Shown one piece after another: positions 1 through 11,450 of a stretch of 64,000 nucleotides of DNA. Under the pieces are notes generated by a model. That model was not told where the DNA came from. It did no database searches and was given only the letters and a program-made list of their open reading frames with translations. A program made the position numbers and the translations under genes. Numbering within the stretch: the first letter of the stretch is position 1; each line of letters starts with the position of its first letter. Source of the DNA: Hypomesus transpacificus (lineage: Eukaryota; Chordata; Actinopteri; Osmeriformes; Osmeridae); the NCBI RefSeq assembly GCF_021917145.1, contig NC_061068.1, positions 8,624,404-8,688,403 of the forward strand, read 5' to 3'.

Positions 1-714
1 GATAAAGACCATACGTTGATGGCGGTTGTGGTTCAGGTACATAGACAGAGATGATCCAGATGCATAAACAAAACAGAATAGATAGCTGTTACTGAAGGTC
101 CCCACCCAACATGACACATGGTTCATTCCTTAAAAGGAGATTATTATTGAATTGCCTAAAAGCACCTCTACTCAGAGCCACGGTCCCAGGCAGAGCTCCG
201 AAGCATGCTGGCGCTGCAGAACAGCTCCACCAGCAGAGTTATGGGCCTGTGCGGAGCTGCGTTCTGAGATTTACAGCTTGATGGAGATTTAGCAATGATC
301 AACATGTCTCCTCTAGTGTAAGAACGCCTAAATGCAGATGCTTTATACGCTATTACAGCGCTCTGAAATGAATAAGGCTCAACTGATCCTTGACTCTGTG
401 TACACGTTTGATGTGAGCGTCCTGAGGGTGTGTTCGTGAAGGATCTTGTGTGTGTGTGGCTCGAGTCGTTCATGCTGGTCCTATAATTGTCCTCGGTCCC
501 TTTATACCTGTGTACTGTGCTAAAGTTCACCCTGTGTACCACGTGCCTAGCTGAGAAACAATACTGCAACAACAACTTGGACTTTGACTCAAGCAGGCTG
601 GCCGAGCAACGTAAACACTATCTTCACGGCACTATAGTAAGCCATGCTGGCGCTCTGCGAGGTGCGTGTGCAGTGAGGTCTGATGTAGCGTGTTCTGACG
701 GTTTGTCGTTGCAG
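1..714. other. intron or upstream part of iqsec1, no coding exon seen
   Basis: No reading frame here resembles a known protein and none is bounded by good splice sites. The next recognisable element is the splice acceptor ending at 714. The stretch is most simply intronic sequence of iqsec1, whose earlier exons lie outside the window. Confidence 0.6.
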
Positions 715-3700
715 TGTGGAAGGCGACGCGCCCGGTTTCGAGGCGTCCACCTCTCTGGAGAGCAGCGCGGTGTACGGTCGCCCTCCGGTCAGCCACGGCC
801 CTGACCACTTCAACGCCCACTTGTACGGACACGTCCAGAGGCCACGCAGGCCCAAGCTCCAGCACTCACAGTCCATCCTCCGCAAGCAGGCCGAGGAGGA
901 GGCCATCAAACGCTCTCGCTCGCTCTCTGAGAGCTATGAGCTCTCCTCAGACCTCCAGGACAAGCAGGTAGGACAGGGCTGCTCTGTTCTTTGATGGCGT
1001 AGGTGGGCGTTATTTACACTGACGAGTGAGTTTATCAAATTAAACTCGGTTACACTCGCCCGACTTTGATTCATTGAGACCTTTTTATGCACCCTATTGT
1101 TCACAAACTAATGATTGATATTCTGAATAGCATCCTTCCAATCCAATCCTTAATCAAAATCTTCTAGCTTTCATTCACAGCAAAACTGTGAATACGTAGG
1201 TTAATACAAATCTCCATGAGAATAATTGTATCTCCTTTCATTGTGTTCTATAATAGATCCTGTATTTCTCAGAGTATCACCGACTGTCAGGAACACAGAG
1301 GGAGACGGAAAACCATTAGTCATGGCTTGTAATACTTGTGTGGTCTTCTCATCACATCTGTCTGCTGTCTCTTAGGTGGAGATGCTAGAGCGCAAGTATG
1401 GGGGCCGTTTTATAACCCGCCATGCAGCGCGCACCATCCAGACCGCCTTCCGCCAGTATCAGATGAACAAGAACTTTGAACGGCTCAGAAGTTCTATGTC
1501 AGAGAACCGTATGTCCAGACGAATCGTCTTGTCCAATATGAGAATGCAGTTTTCCTTTGAAGGGCCTGAAAAAGTCCACAGCTCTTACTTTGAGGGAAAG
1601 CAGGTCTCCCTAACAGACGATGGCTCTAAGATTGGCGCACTCGTGCAGTCAGAGTGTGGTGACATGGGAGTACCTGCCATCATGAAGTCACCTGCAGCCC
1701 AGAATGACTTCACAGACGCCATTACAGAACTCGAGGATGCCTTCTCCAGACAGGTCAAATCTCTGGCAGAGTCCATAGACGACGCCCTGAACTGTCGCAG
1801 TCTGCACGGGGACGATAGCCTACCGGAGCCCTCCAGGGGCCTTCCGGACATGGAGAGGGAGGTGACCTACAAGGTCAAACCCTCCCACAGCTCCTCCGAG
1901 CACCGCAAGCTGGACGAGATGACGGCCTCGTACAGCGACGTGACCCTCTACATCGACGAGGAGGAGTTGTCCCCGCCCCTCCCGCTGTCCCAGTCTGCCG
2001 ACCGGCCCTCCAGCACCGAGTCGGAGCTGCGGCTGCGCTCGCTCAACTCCTCCCAGGAGTACTGGTCACTGGCCCACAAGGACGACAAGGGCGACACGGA
2101 CACCAGCTGCCGCAGCACGCCCTCTCTGGAGTGCCAGGAGCAGAGACTGCGGGTGGACCACCTGCCCCTGCTCACTATCGAGCCCCCCAGCGACAGCTCC
2201 GTGGACCTGAGCGACCGCTCCGACCGCAGCTCCCTGAAGAGGCAGAGCGCCTACGAGCGCAGCAGCCAGCAGGCCAGCCCCAAGCACATCAGCCACGCCC
2301 TGCCGTCTCGGGGACCGTCCCGGGACGACGAGGCGGTGGCGGCGGCGCCGCGCCACCGGCACCGCCAGCAGGAGAGCCACCTGGCCATCAACGGCACGGC
2401 CAACCGGCAGAGCAAGTCCGAGTCGGACTTCTCCGACGGCGACAACGACAGCATCAACAGCACGTCCAACTCCAACGACACCATCAACTGCAGCTCCGAG
2501 TCGTCGTCCAGGGACAGCCTGCGGGAGCAGACCCTGAGCAAGCAGACGTACCACAAAGAGACCCGCAACAGCTGGGACTCGCCTGCCTTCAGCAACGACA
2601 TCATACGCAAGAGGCACTACAGGATCGGACTCAACCTGTTCAACAAGTATGTGCCCCACTGCTCTCCCACTCCCCTCCTCACACACAGAGCACCACACTA
2701 AGTCTATGGCCCAGTGCTTTACTGGCATACCTATGACAATCTGCAATCAGTGCGCGCAATCAACTCTTTGCGAAAGACTGGGAAAGATTAAAGACCAAAT
2801 TGCTATTTATTTAACGATTGAGCAGGGCTCAGTGAGTTGGAGCCTTCCACAGAGTACAGATTAAAGGCATGTCTTAATGAGAGCCCCTTGCATTAAATGT
2901 CCTTTTTCTCAGAAGACATGGATGTCGTTAAATGGCGCCTTCATTTTTGTTACACAGAGAATTGTATAATATATGATAACAGTGATTAACGAGTAAGCTC
3001 TCTCTTTCTGCCGTGCAATTTTGTTTAATCTTCTTCAGATTGTGGATTTGCTTTTATGTTGTAGAGGACCACATCCATTTTAATCATTTGTGCTTGGCTT
3101 TGCTCGAATCCAGGCTGTCGCCCACCCCTCCCCCACCCCAAATCCTGTTGCTCCTCTGACACACATTTCTAATAAGACATCGTTTTAGCAGAGCAATGAA
3201 TTTGGCAGAAAATCAACCCCTTCTCCTCTCCTCCCTGTGTCTGTAGGAAACCAGAGAAGGGCGTCCAGTATCTGATTGAGCGAGGGTTTGTTCCGGACAC
3301 ACCTGTGGGTGTGGCTCACTTCCTGCTGCAGAGGAAAGGGCTGAGCCGGCAGATGATTGGGGAGTTCCTGGGAAACAGACAGAAGCAGTTCAACAGAGAT
3401 GTCCTTGAGTGAGTTGGACTATAATCAGTATGCAGCAACAACAAAGAAGAGCACATTTGTGCAGAGAGCATGTAATTTCTATCTACAAACCAACTCTGTA
3501 AAACTCTGATTTATTTTGTCCATGATCTGCAGCTCTATATTGATATTTCCATCTACAGACAATTGAAAATAGAGATGGTGCTATTAAGTGTGTTTTTCTA
3601 TGAATAATTTCATCTTTGTGATGTAACTGGTGAGTCATTCCTGTTATTTCAGTACATAGTCATGGCTCAAACGCTTAAGCAGACACGATCTGCACATAGA

Positions 3701-5488
3701 GAATTGGTCTGTGTCCAGCAACTCTGCCAGAATTCAAGTGGTCCTGAGCACTTGACCTCGCTGAGTGTTACTGATGGGTCTTTTGTGGCCTTAGTCCTGG
3801 CCACTGAGGCTGGGAGTCAGAACACTCTCCAGTAGAACCTATCAAGATTCTGGGGAGGATAACACCAGACATGTTTCCTCCGGTTCAATTTGACAGGAAT
3901 TTTAAAGGGTTATTTTCCTCGCATCTGTAGATCCGAGCGAGATCTCATCTTTTCTGGAGAGTCGATGCTATCTGCGCAACAAAGTCGGCATCGTTGTAAC
4001 CCACTTATGCCTCGATTGATTTTAAATGAGATTTTTAGGACTTTATTGTAGCATATTATCACACTGCCAGGACAAATGGCTCTGTGTGTACGTGTGCGTC
4101 TCTGCGTTCACTTGTGTGCAACACTATGCTTGTTCCTGTTTTTTTCCACTGAGCCTTTGTGTGTGTTCCTGTGTGTGTATGTGTGCGTGTATGTGCATGC
4201 GTACGTGTGTGTGTGTGTGTACGTGTGTGTGTGTCCAGCTGTGTAGTTGATGAGATGGACTTCTCAGCCATGGAGCTGGACGAGGCCCTGAGGAAGTTCC
4301 AAGCTCATATCAGGGTTCAGGGGGAGGCCCAGAAGGTGGAGCGCCTCATAGAAGCATACAGGTAAGACTAAAGGCATCACTGGCTGGCCAACAGTATGTT
4401 CTAACAGTCCTGTGGGTTGAATCCATCCAACGATTGTCGAAAATCATCATAACAGCAAACGGAGGCGCCGCTGTTGTTGGCCCTGGTTTAATGAATCTCC
4501 TAACAACCTATAAAGCCTTCTCATGCCCTGAGAGAATGCACTTCGATCTGTGCTGAGTAAGAACAACTTAGCATCAGTAAACACAGCAGTGGCTGATGCA
4601 TTACAAAGATGTGATGATACAAGTCAAGTTTTTGGGTGCAGCCCGTGCCCATCAGTAATATGATCATGGACTCACTGAACAGTAAGTTCTAATATTTTCC
4701 AGTCGACTGCCTGAGGGCCAGAACCAGTGTTCTGAGACAGAGAAAAACTCCTCAGCCTGTTGGCTCAGATATGAGGAAGGTCTTCCTAATGACCACAGAC
4801 CGCACTGTTGCCCAATATCAATATTGACACCCCTGCGTAGAAGAGGAACCAATGGCTCAGGGCAGATATTGATTTACTTGTGGTTGTTCTGATACTGATG
4901 CTGTGTGTGGTTTGATGGTCACCATCTGTTCTCAGAGAAAGTTTATAGATATTTGTGTAATGTTGCTGCTTCTAATAAAATAATCTTCCTCTCTCAATCT
5001 ATCTCTCTCTCTCTTTCTCTCTTTCCCTCTTTTTCTCCCCCCAGCCAGCGCTACTGCATCTGTAACCCTGGTGTGGTGCGCCAGTTCAGGAACCCAGACA
5101 CTATATTCATCCTGGCCTTTGCCATCATCCTCCTCAACACAGACATGTACAGCCCCAACGTCAAACCAGAGAGGAAGATGAAGCTGGAGGACTTTGTCAA
5201 AAATCTCAGAGGTAGAGTAGCACCAATCACTTCCCAGTGCTGTCAGACAGACCAAGGAGATTGTTCTAGTCGCACTCCCTTCAAATTAAGCATGTGCATC
5301 CATGAGTCATGGTTCCCCATTGCTATTTAGGCAAACATTTTTACAATTTGTTTAGTTGCCCTCAATAAAAATAGATGTTAAAGCTTTAGCAGGAGTTCAC
5401 AGCATGCCTAATGAAATGATCTGCCAATTGAAGTAGTTAAAATTGTAAATAGCTCAAAAATATTTTTGTATTTATGATGCCACCCCTT

Positions 5489-5553
<65 letters not shown>

Positions 5554-8500
5554 TTCTCTCTCTCTCTTTGTGTTTCTCTCTCTCTCTCTGTGTTTTTCTC
5601 TCTCTCTCTCTCTGTGTCTCTCTCTCTCTCTCTGTCTCTCTCTGTCTCTCTCTCTCTCAGGAGTGGATGATGGGGAGGACATCCCTAGAGAGATGCTGAT
5701 TGGGATCTATGAGAGGATCCGTAAACGAGAGCTCAAGACCAACGAAGACCACGTTTCTCAGGTCCAAAAGGTGGAAAAGCTCATCGTGGGGAAAAAGCCG
5801 GTACGTGTGTTCCTACAGCACAGCACAGCACAGCACAGTACCGTACAGTACAGCACAGCACAGCACAGCACAGCACAGTACAGTACAGCACAGCACAGCA
5901 CAGTACAGCACAGCACAGCACAGCACAGCACAGTACAGCACAGCACAGCACAGTACCGTACAGCACAGCACAGCACAGCACAGTACAGCACAGTACCGTA
6001 CAGCACAGCACAGCACAGCACAGCACAGCACAGCACAGTACAGCACAGTACCGTACAGTACAGCACAGTACAGCACAGCACAGCACAGCACAGCACAGCA
6101 CAGTACCGTACAGCACAGTACCGTACAGTACAGCACAGCACAGTACAGCACAGCACAGCACAGCACAATACCGTACAGTACAGCACAGTACAGCGCAGTA
6201 CAGCACAGCGCAGCACAGTACAGCACAGCACAGCGCAGCACAGCACAGTATAGCACAGTACAGCACAGTACAGCACAGTACAGCACAGTACAGCTCAGTA
6301 CAGAACAGCACAGCACAGTACAGCACAGCGTAGCACAGCACAGCACAGCACAGCACAGCACAGTACAGTACAGTACAGTACAGTACAGTACAGTACAGTA
6401 CAGTACAGTACAGTACAGCACAGCACAGTACAGAACAGCAGGAGTACCTGAAGCTCCACTCCTGCCGCCCTGCCCACTCAGTCCACACAGACAGCTTCTG
6501 AGTTGACACAGCACACGCTGCAAGGACCAGAGCAACCTATCAGGATCTGTCAAACATGGAAAGGACTCGCGTTATTCATATCCATTGGTGTCTAAATAAG
6601 GAGCATCAGAGAGGGGTTTTAACAGGACAGGCTTTTCCAGTTGGAATTTTCCTCATGACAGGAGGCCTTTATGCTGGGTAATTCCATTTGTATCTCTGAC
6701 CCTTAGCATTAGCCCAGAGAAGAAGTGTGCAGAGGTACTTTGCTGTAAATACAGCCACACTGCATGATGAATAAAACTATCCAGTTGTAAATATCACACA
6801 GACAGAGATAAATTGCACGGTGGGTTGTTTACTTTCTATTCCTGTCTTTCTCTCCTCACTCTTAACTTTCTCCCCTCTCTTTCATTCTCTATCTCTCTGT
6901 CGCTTTCTTTTTCTGTTTACTCATCATCATAATGATTGGGACTTTACCTTACTGAAATGACACAGAGATACTAATTATCCAATGGTGAACATGCACACAA
7001 ACACTTAGGGAGATATAGAGGGTGTGGCAGTGCTCTGACATAAAAGGTAAAAAAATGTGCAGTGTCACAGCAAGCCCAATCAGAAAAAGAGCTCAACAGG
7101 AACACCGATAAAAACAATAGGTCGAATACCAAGGCAGGAATACATGTCTTGGTACACCAGAGACAATGGTAGACAATAGTAAATTAATCTCTCTCTCTTT
7201 GTCCCTTACTCTCTGGTTCTCATGTTATAGATTGGTTCTTTGCACCATGGTCTAGGATGTGTGAGTATTGCTTTTACTCTACATAAACATACATTGAAAA
7301 TACCTTGTAGGTTTGGCACTTCTAATATGCAGTTATATACAGTATAGACAGTATATCAAAAGTTGAGCATTGACTGGGGCTCTGACTTGTGTGACTGGTG
7401 TGTTTGGGCCTGCAGGTGCTGTCCTTACCTCACCGGAGGCTGGTGTGTTACTGCAGACTCTTTGAAGTCCCCGACCCCAACAAGCCTCAAAAGCTCGGCC
7501 TGCACCAGAGAGAGATATTCCTCTTCAACGACCTGCTGGTGGTATGTCTCCAGCTGATTTACTAGGAGATAACTGTCTGCTCTGAACTCTGACGCAGGAC
7601 GCTCAGGAATGATAGTTCATACAAACCTAGATTTTCCATCTTCCATTTTTCGTTCCTTCCCAGGTGACAAAGATATTTCAGAAGAAGAAGAACTCGGTGA
7701 CGTACAGCTTCAGACAGTCGTTCTCCCTGTATGGGATGCAGGTGCTCCTGTTTGAGAATCAGTGTAGGTTGACCCGCCGTGTCTCCGCTTGACTCTGCAC
7801 TTGTTAACCGTCATTCGACATGAATTTGTGACCCCATCACTGTTGGCCCCTTCTTATGATGACATGGCCTGTCCCACTCCCCAGATTGGTTAACATGGTC
7901 CCTGTTAAGAACTCGGAGCATAGCAGTGAGATGTCTGAAACCTTTGCTGTCCTTTCTTAGATTATCCCAATGGAGTGCGCCTGACATCTGCCATCCCTGG
8001 AGCGGACGTCAAAGTCCTCATCAACTTCAACGCCCCCAACCCCCAGGACCGCAAGAAGTTCACAGATGACCTGCGCGAGTCCATTGCTGAGATCCAAGAG
8101 ATGGAGAAGTACCGAATAGAGTGTGAGCAGACCTCCCCCACCAAGCACATCATGTCTACCCTTCAGACATGACAGTTGAAAGACTAAAGTAAAAAAGTAC
8201 AAGGAAATACACAAAATGTGCTGAATTGAATAGGGACTTGTAAAAGGGGTCAAACCCATTGAAAGTGGTAAAGCCTGTTGAAAATGTGTGCTGTGCTGGT
8301 GCAGCGGAGCTGGAGAAGCAGAAGGGGGTGGTGAGGCCAAGCCTGTCCCAGAGCTCGGGCCTGAAGAAGGAGGCGGGCAACGGCAACCTGAGCCGTGGCA
8401 GCCTGGACGACACCTACGCCATGGGGGAGGGGCTGAAGAGGAGCGCCCTCAGCAGCTCCCTGCGAGACCTCTCAGACGCAGGTGAGGTCAGGGGTCGCCA

Positions 8501-11450
8501 GACCAACTTAGAGCCCTACATTTGCATATAGCCTCATGTAGTCCTCATCCCCTCTGTAGTGATAGGAAACCGTGAGCTAGGTTCTGGCATGATGTTATTC
8601 TCACTGAGAGCTGGGAGCAGTGTTCAGGTGTGCAGATGAACACCTTCTTTAGGTCTGTTTTGGCCCATAGCCACTGCAGGCGACCAGCCAGGCAACAGGT
8701 CTGTCCTTAAGTTACCTCAGCAGCATCTGTAATACAGACAGGAGTTCAGCAGTAGAGAGCTTCCTGTGTGTATGGGGCTCAGGGAGAGATGAATGTTTTC
8801 ACTAATGAACCTTGGTGTAATTGACTGGGCACTATTGACTGCTAACCCTGGTCGTGGCAACAAGGGAAGAGAAGGCACGATGTAGCTGGTGGAGATAAAT
8901 GAGCATGTGTCTGAGGGCTGGGAGGGGCTTGTTGAGCCCTGCAGCCAGGCTCCACAGCGTAGCCACAGCCCCTGACTGGGAGTCCGTCAGACCCACTCCA
9001 CAGCCTGAGGATACTTCTGATGAAGGGACACTCTCCCCTCCTTGCCTTTTCTTCTGTGTTTTCAATCAAAACAAATGGTTCTTTTGCCTGGGCATTGTCA
9101 GTACTAATTTCTCTTATTTTTCTCTAGTTGTTCTGGCATTTTCAGTTTCTTAACTTTCACAATGTTGTGTCTTTGATTGAAAGGAGTTAGGGTTGGAGTT
9201 GCTGGTGCATTATTCCATCTGTCCTTTCGGGAGGCTTATCCAGAACAACTCTTTGTGTTTCTTGTCATCTGGTACTCCACACATTGCACAAGATCGATAC
9301 TTATTCATCTTTAGGGAGGGCAATTTGGTTCCTTGTAAAGAATTGCCTTGTTTGCACAGATTGTTTCTCCAAGTTCATTGGATTGACCTATTCTGCAAGG
9401 CCAGATCTGTGTTGGAACCATAGAAACGGTCTGCCAGTCCTGACTCATGGTGCTCTGTACAGAGGTCAACCTTGGATGTAGCCCGTGGCCTAGCTGAGTG
9501 CAGTAGTAGTGCACCGCCCTCCCTGCTCCCTGCCTCCCCCTCTTCCCCCTCCTCCCCCGTAGAGCTGCAGATAGCTGGCTGTGTGTTGCCGCTCTCCTCC
9601 AGAGCACTAGAATAGGCGGAAGGGTCTAGATCCCCCTCTAGATCTCCCCGGTGTGTTGACCTGTCTAATCTGTCTGCATGTCCTGGGCAGGCAAGCGTGG
9701 CCGCCGCAGCAGTGCAGGATCTCTAGACAGCAATATGGAAGTAAGTTGGAACCAGCCCATGTCTAGCTGCTCTTTGTCATGTTGTGCATTTTGAAACGCA
9801 ATTCTTACTTTTACTTTTCCCCCCCCGCACCATGTTACTTTGCGGCATTTCTTTTTGTTGGTGGTGTTTGGTGTTTTATGATCACCTGCCTGTGTTGGTC
9901 GCTGTGCATGCATGGCTGTCTGGAAGGGAAGGCGGTAGATTGCCCTCAACGTCCACTGGAGCAGCATGTCGGGACTAATACGACTAACTCCCCGGACACT
10001 GGGCTCATGGTGGACCTCCTTTATACCAGTTTATTTTGTAGTTTTTAGTCTTTTTTCTTCACTCTGGTGTTCACTGGTTGGGATGCTTTATTTAACCCAT
10101 TATTTGCTCTGTTTACTTGAGAGCACAAAGGCAGTGACGCTGTGTTAAGAGCCTGTGTTACTCAAGTTTGTGATTTTAAAGGGATCATGTCTGAAAAATC
10201 TGTTGACCCCCCCATTCCCACCCACATGCCTTTCTCCTTTCCTCTCTGTTCCTCTCTTCTCCCATCCCACTTTCACCAGAATGAGCAGAAATCCTTATTT
10301 ATCAGGTGACAGACAAAAACATAGCATCCTACTAGCTCAGAATCAGAAATAAGGATGTATAATAAACATCAGGTTTCTCTCACTAGTGTTTAATAACAAC
10401 CAAGGTGGAGATTGAAGATCAAACCAAGGTGTTTGATTAGAGCCCGGTTCAAGGCTGTAATTTATGAGTTACAGATATTGTTTGTCAATGTTCTCTTATC
10501 AAATCCAAAGCTAGGCCCTTCTGACATGAAATGTTATTATCAGGATTCAATTTTGACCGTCATATTTGTTCATATTTCCACTAAAACTGAAGCACTGCAT
10601 CCATTAATCTTGTTGAATGTCAACTGTGAATGGTGTACCTTCTGTTCCAGCTTCTGCATGTTTTGCATGACCTGCTTCATTCCTTTGAAACACACTGGTA
10701 ACTGGTAGCATCCATTTTCCTTTTTCTGTGAACTGTGCCTCTTTTCTGAGTATTGTATTCTGTACTGTATGCGAAAAATGAGCTACAGGATTCTCAGGAA
10801 CAAACGAGTTTGTGTGTGTGTGTGTGTTTGCGTGTGTGTCAGTGCAGACTGGAGGATAGTCTGCTTTGTGATCTCACTGTGTGTGTCCTCCGTAGGGCTC
10901 CATCATTAGCAGTCCCCACATGAGGCGGAGAGCCACCTCCAGCCGGGACTGCCCCTCTCGCGGCCAGCAGTCCCTCCCCAACTCCTCCTCGCTACTGGGA
11001 TCCATCTTCGGCTCCAAGAGGGGGAAGTCTCCGAGCCCCTCGCCCCAGCCCCAGCACCCCACACTCATCTCCCACACCCCCCACCCGTCCAACCTTCACC
11101 ACACTGCCCGGGTGGAGACGGAAACCCAGGCCCAGATGCACCCCCACCACGCCCAGTTCTGCCACGTGCAGCAGAACCCCCCGCCCTATCACCACCACCA
11201 CCACTACCACCCCCCTGCCCACGTGCAGCACCCACCCCACCAGTATCACCCCCCTGCCCCCCACGGCCAGCAGGCCTCCTACCCCCCTCACTCCACTCAT
11301 CCCCACCCCCAGCATGGCCACGCAGGCCACCCCCCTCACCCTCCTCATCCCCAGCACCCCTCCTCACACCACCATGGGCAGCCTGCAGCCCCCTCCCCAG
11401 CCCCCAGCAGCACCAAGCCCAAACACAGTGGCATCAGCACAGTGGTTTGA
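715..11450 (+). CDS. iqsec1: IQSEC1 (BRAG2-like Arf guanine-nucleotide exchange factor), 5' partial
   Basis: IQSEC1 loads GTP on Arf GTPases (mainly Arf6) at plasma membrane, endosomes and synapses. Exons seen: 715-967, 1376-2646, 3247-3408, 4239-4361, 5045-5211, 5661-5800, 7231-7260, 7416-7541, 7664-7763, 7961-8122, 8305-8481, 9691-9740 and 10896-11450; phases agree and give 1104 codons plus stop after one leading base. The second exon carries an IQ motif ([12 protein letters not shown]) and a long Ser-rich region. The Sec7 domain follows from about 3247, with the catalytic glutamate finger in VQGEAQKVE (exon at 4239) and the [14 protein letters not shown] helix. A PH domain spans about 7416-8122. 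The last exon encodes a His/Pro-rich tail ending GISTVV, a class I PDZ ligand. This tail matches IQSEC1 (human ends GISTIV) better than IQSEC2/3. Whether it is the a or b teleost copy is undecided. Confidence 0.96.
5491..5660 (+). repeat. interrupted (CT)n microsatellite forming the polypyrimidine tract of an iqsec1 exon
   Basis: About 170 bp of CT dinucleotides with short TGTGTTT and TGT interruptions runs directly into the CAG acceptor at 5658-5660 of the iqsec1 exon starting at 5661. It therefore serves as an extremely long polypyrimidine tract. Confidence 0.95.
5813..6440 (+). repeat. pentanucleotide satellite of CAGCA/CAGTA units in an iqsec1 intron
   Basis: About 125 units of five bases, mainly CAGCA and CAGTA with recurrent CCGTA variants, begin 13 bp after the donor of the exon ending at 5800. 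The 3' portion (about 6360-6418) is homogeneous CAGTA. The unit lacks stop codons in most frames, so long artificial reading frames of Ser-Thr-Ala-Gln-His and Cys-Cys-Ala-Val-Leu type run across it on both strands. I see no evidence that these are coding. Confidence 0.97.
7231..7260 (+). other. iqsec1: 30-nt microexon of iqsec1
   Basis: The sequence between the acceptor at 7229-7230 and the donor GTGAGT at 7261 encodes ten residues, [10 protein letters not shown]. It joins the Sec7 exon (VGKKP) to the PH exon (VLSLPHRR) in frame and matches the vertebrate IQSEC linker. It is too short for an ORF search and is seen only by splice phase and homology. Confidence 0.93.

Noticed and set aside
2066-2746. 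226-codon minus-strand frame and 201-codon plus-strand frame within iqsec1
   Set aside because: They are shadows of the GC-rich second iqsec1 exon in this window, whose true frame matches IQSEC1.
5474-6553. Long overlapping reading frames of Ser-Thr-Ala-Gln-His, Ser-Leu and Cys-Ala-Val-Leu type on both strands
   Set aside because: They are produced by the CT microsatellite and the five-base array, which lack stop codons in most frames. They have no homology and lie in an iqsec1 intron.
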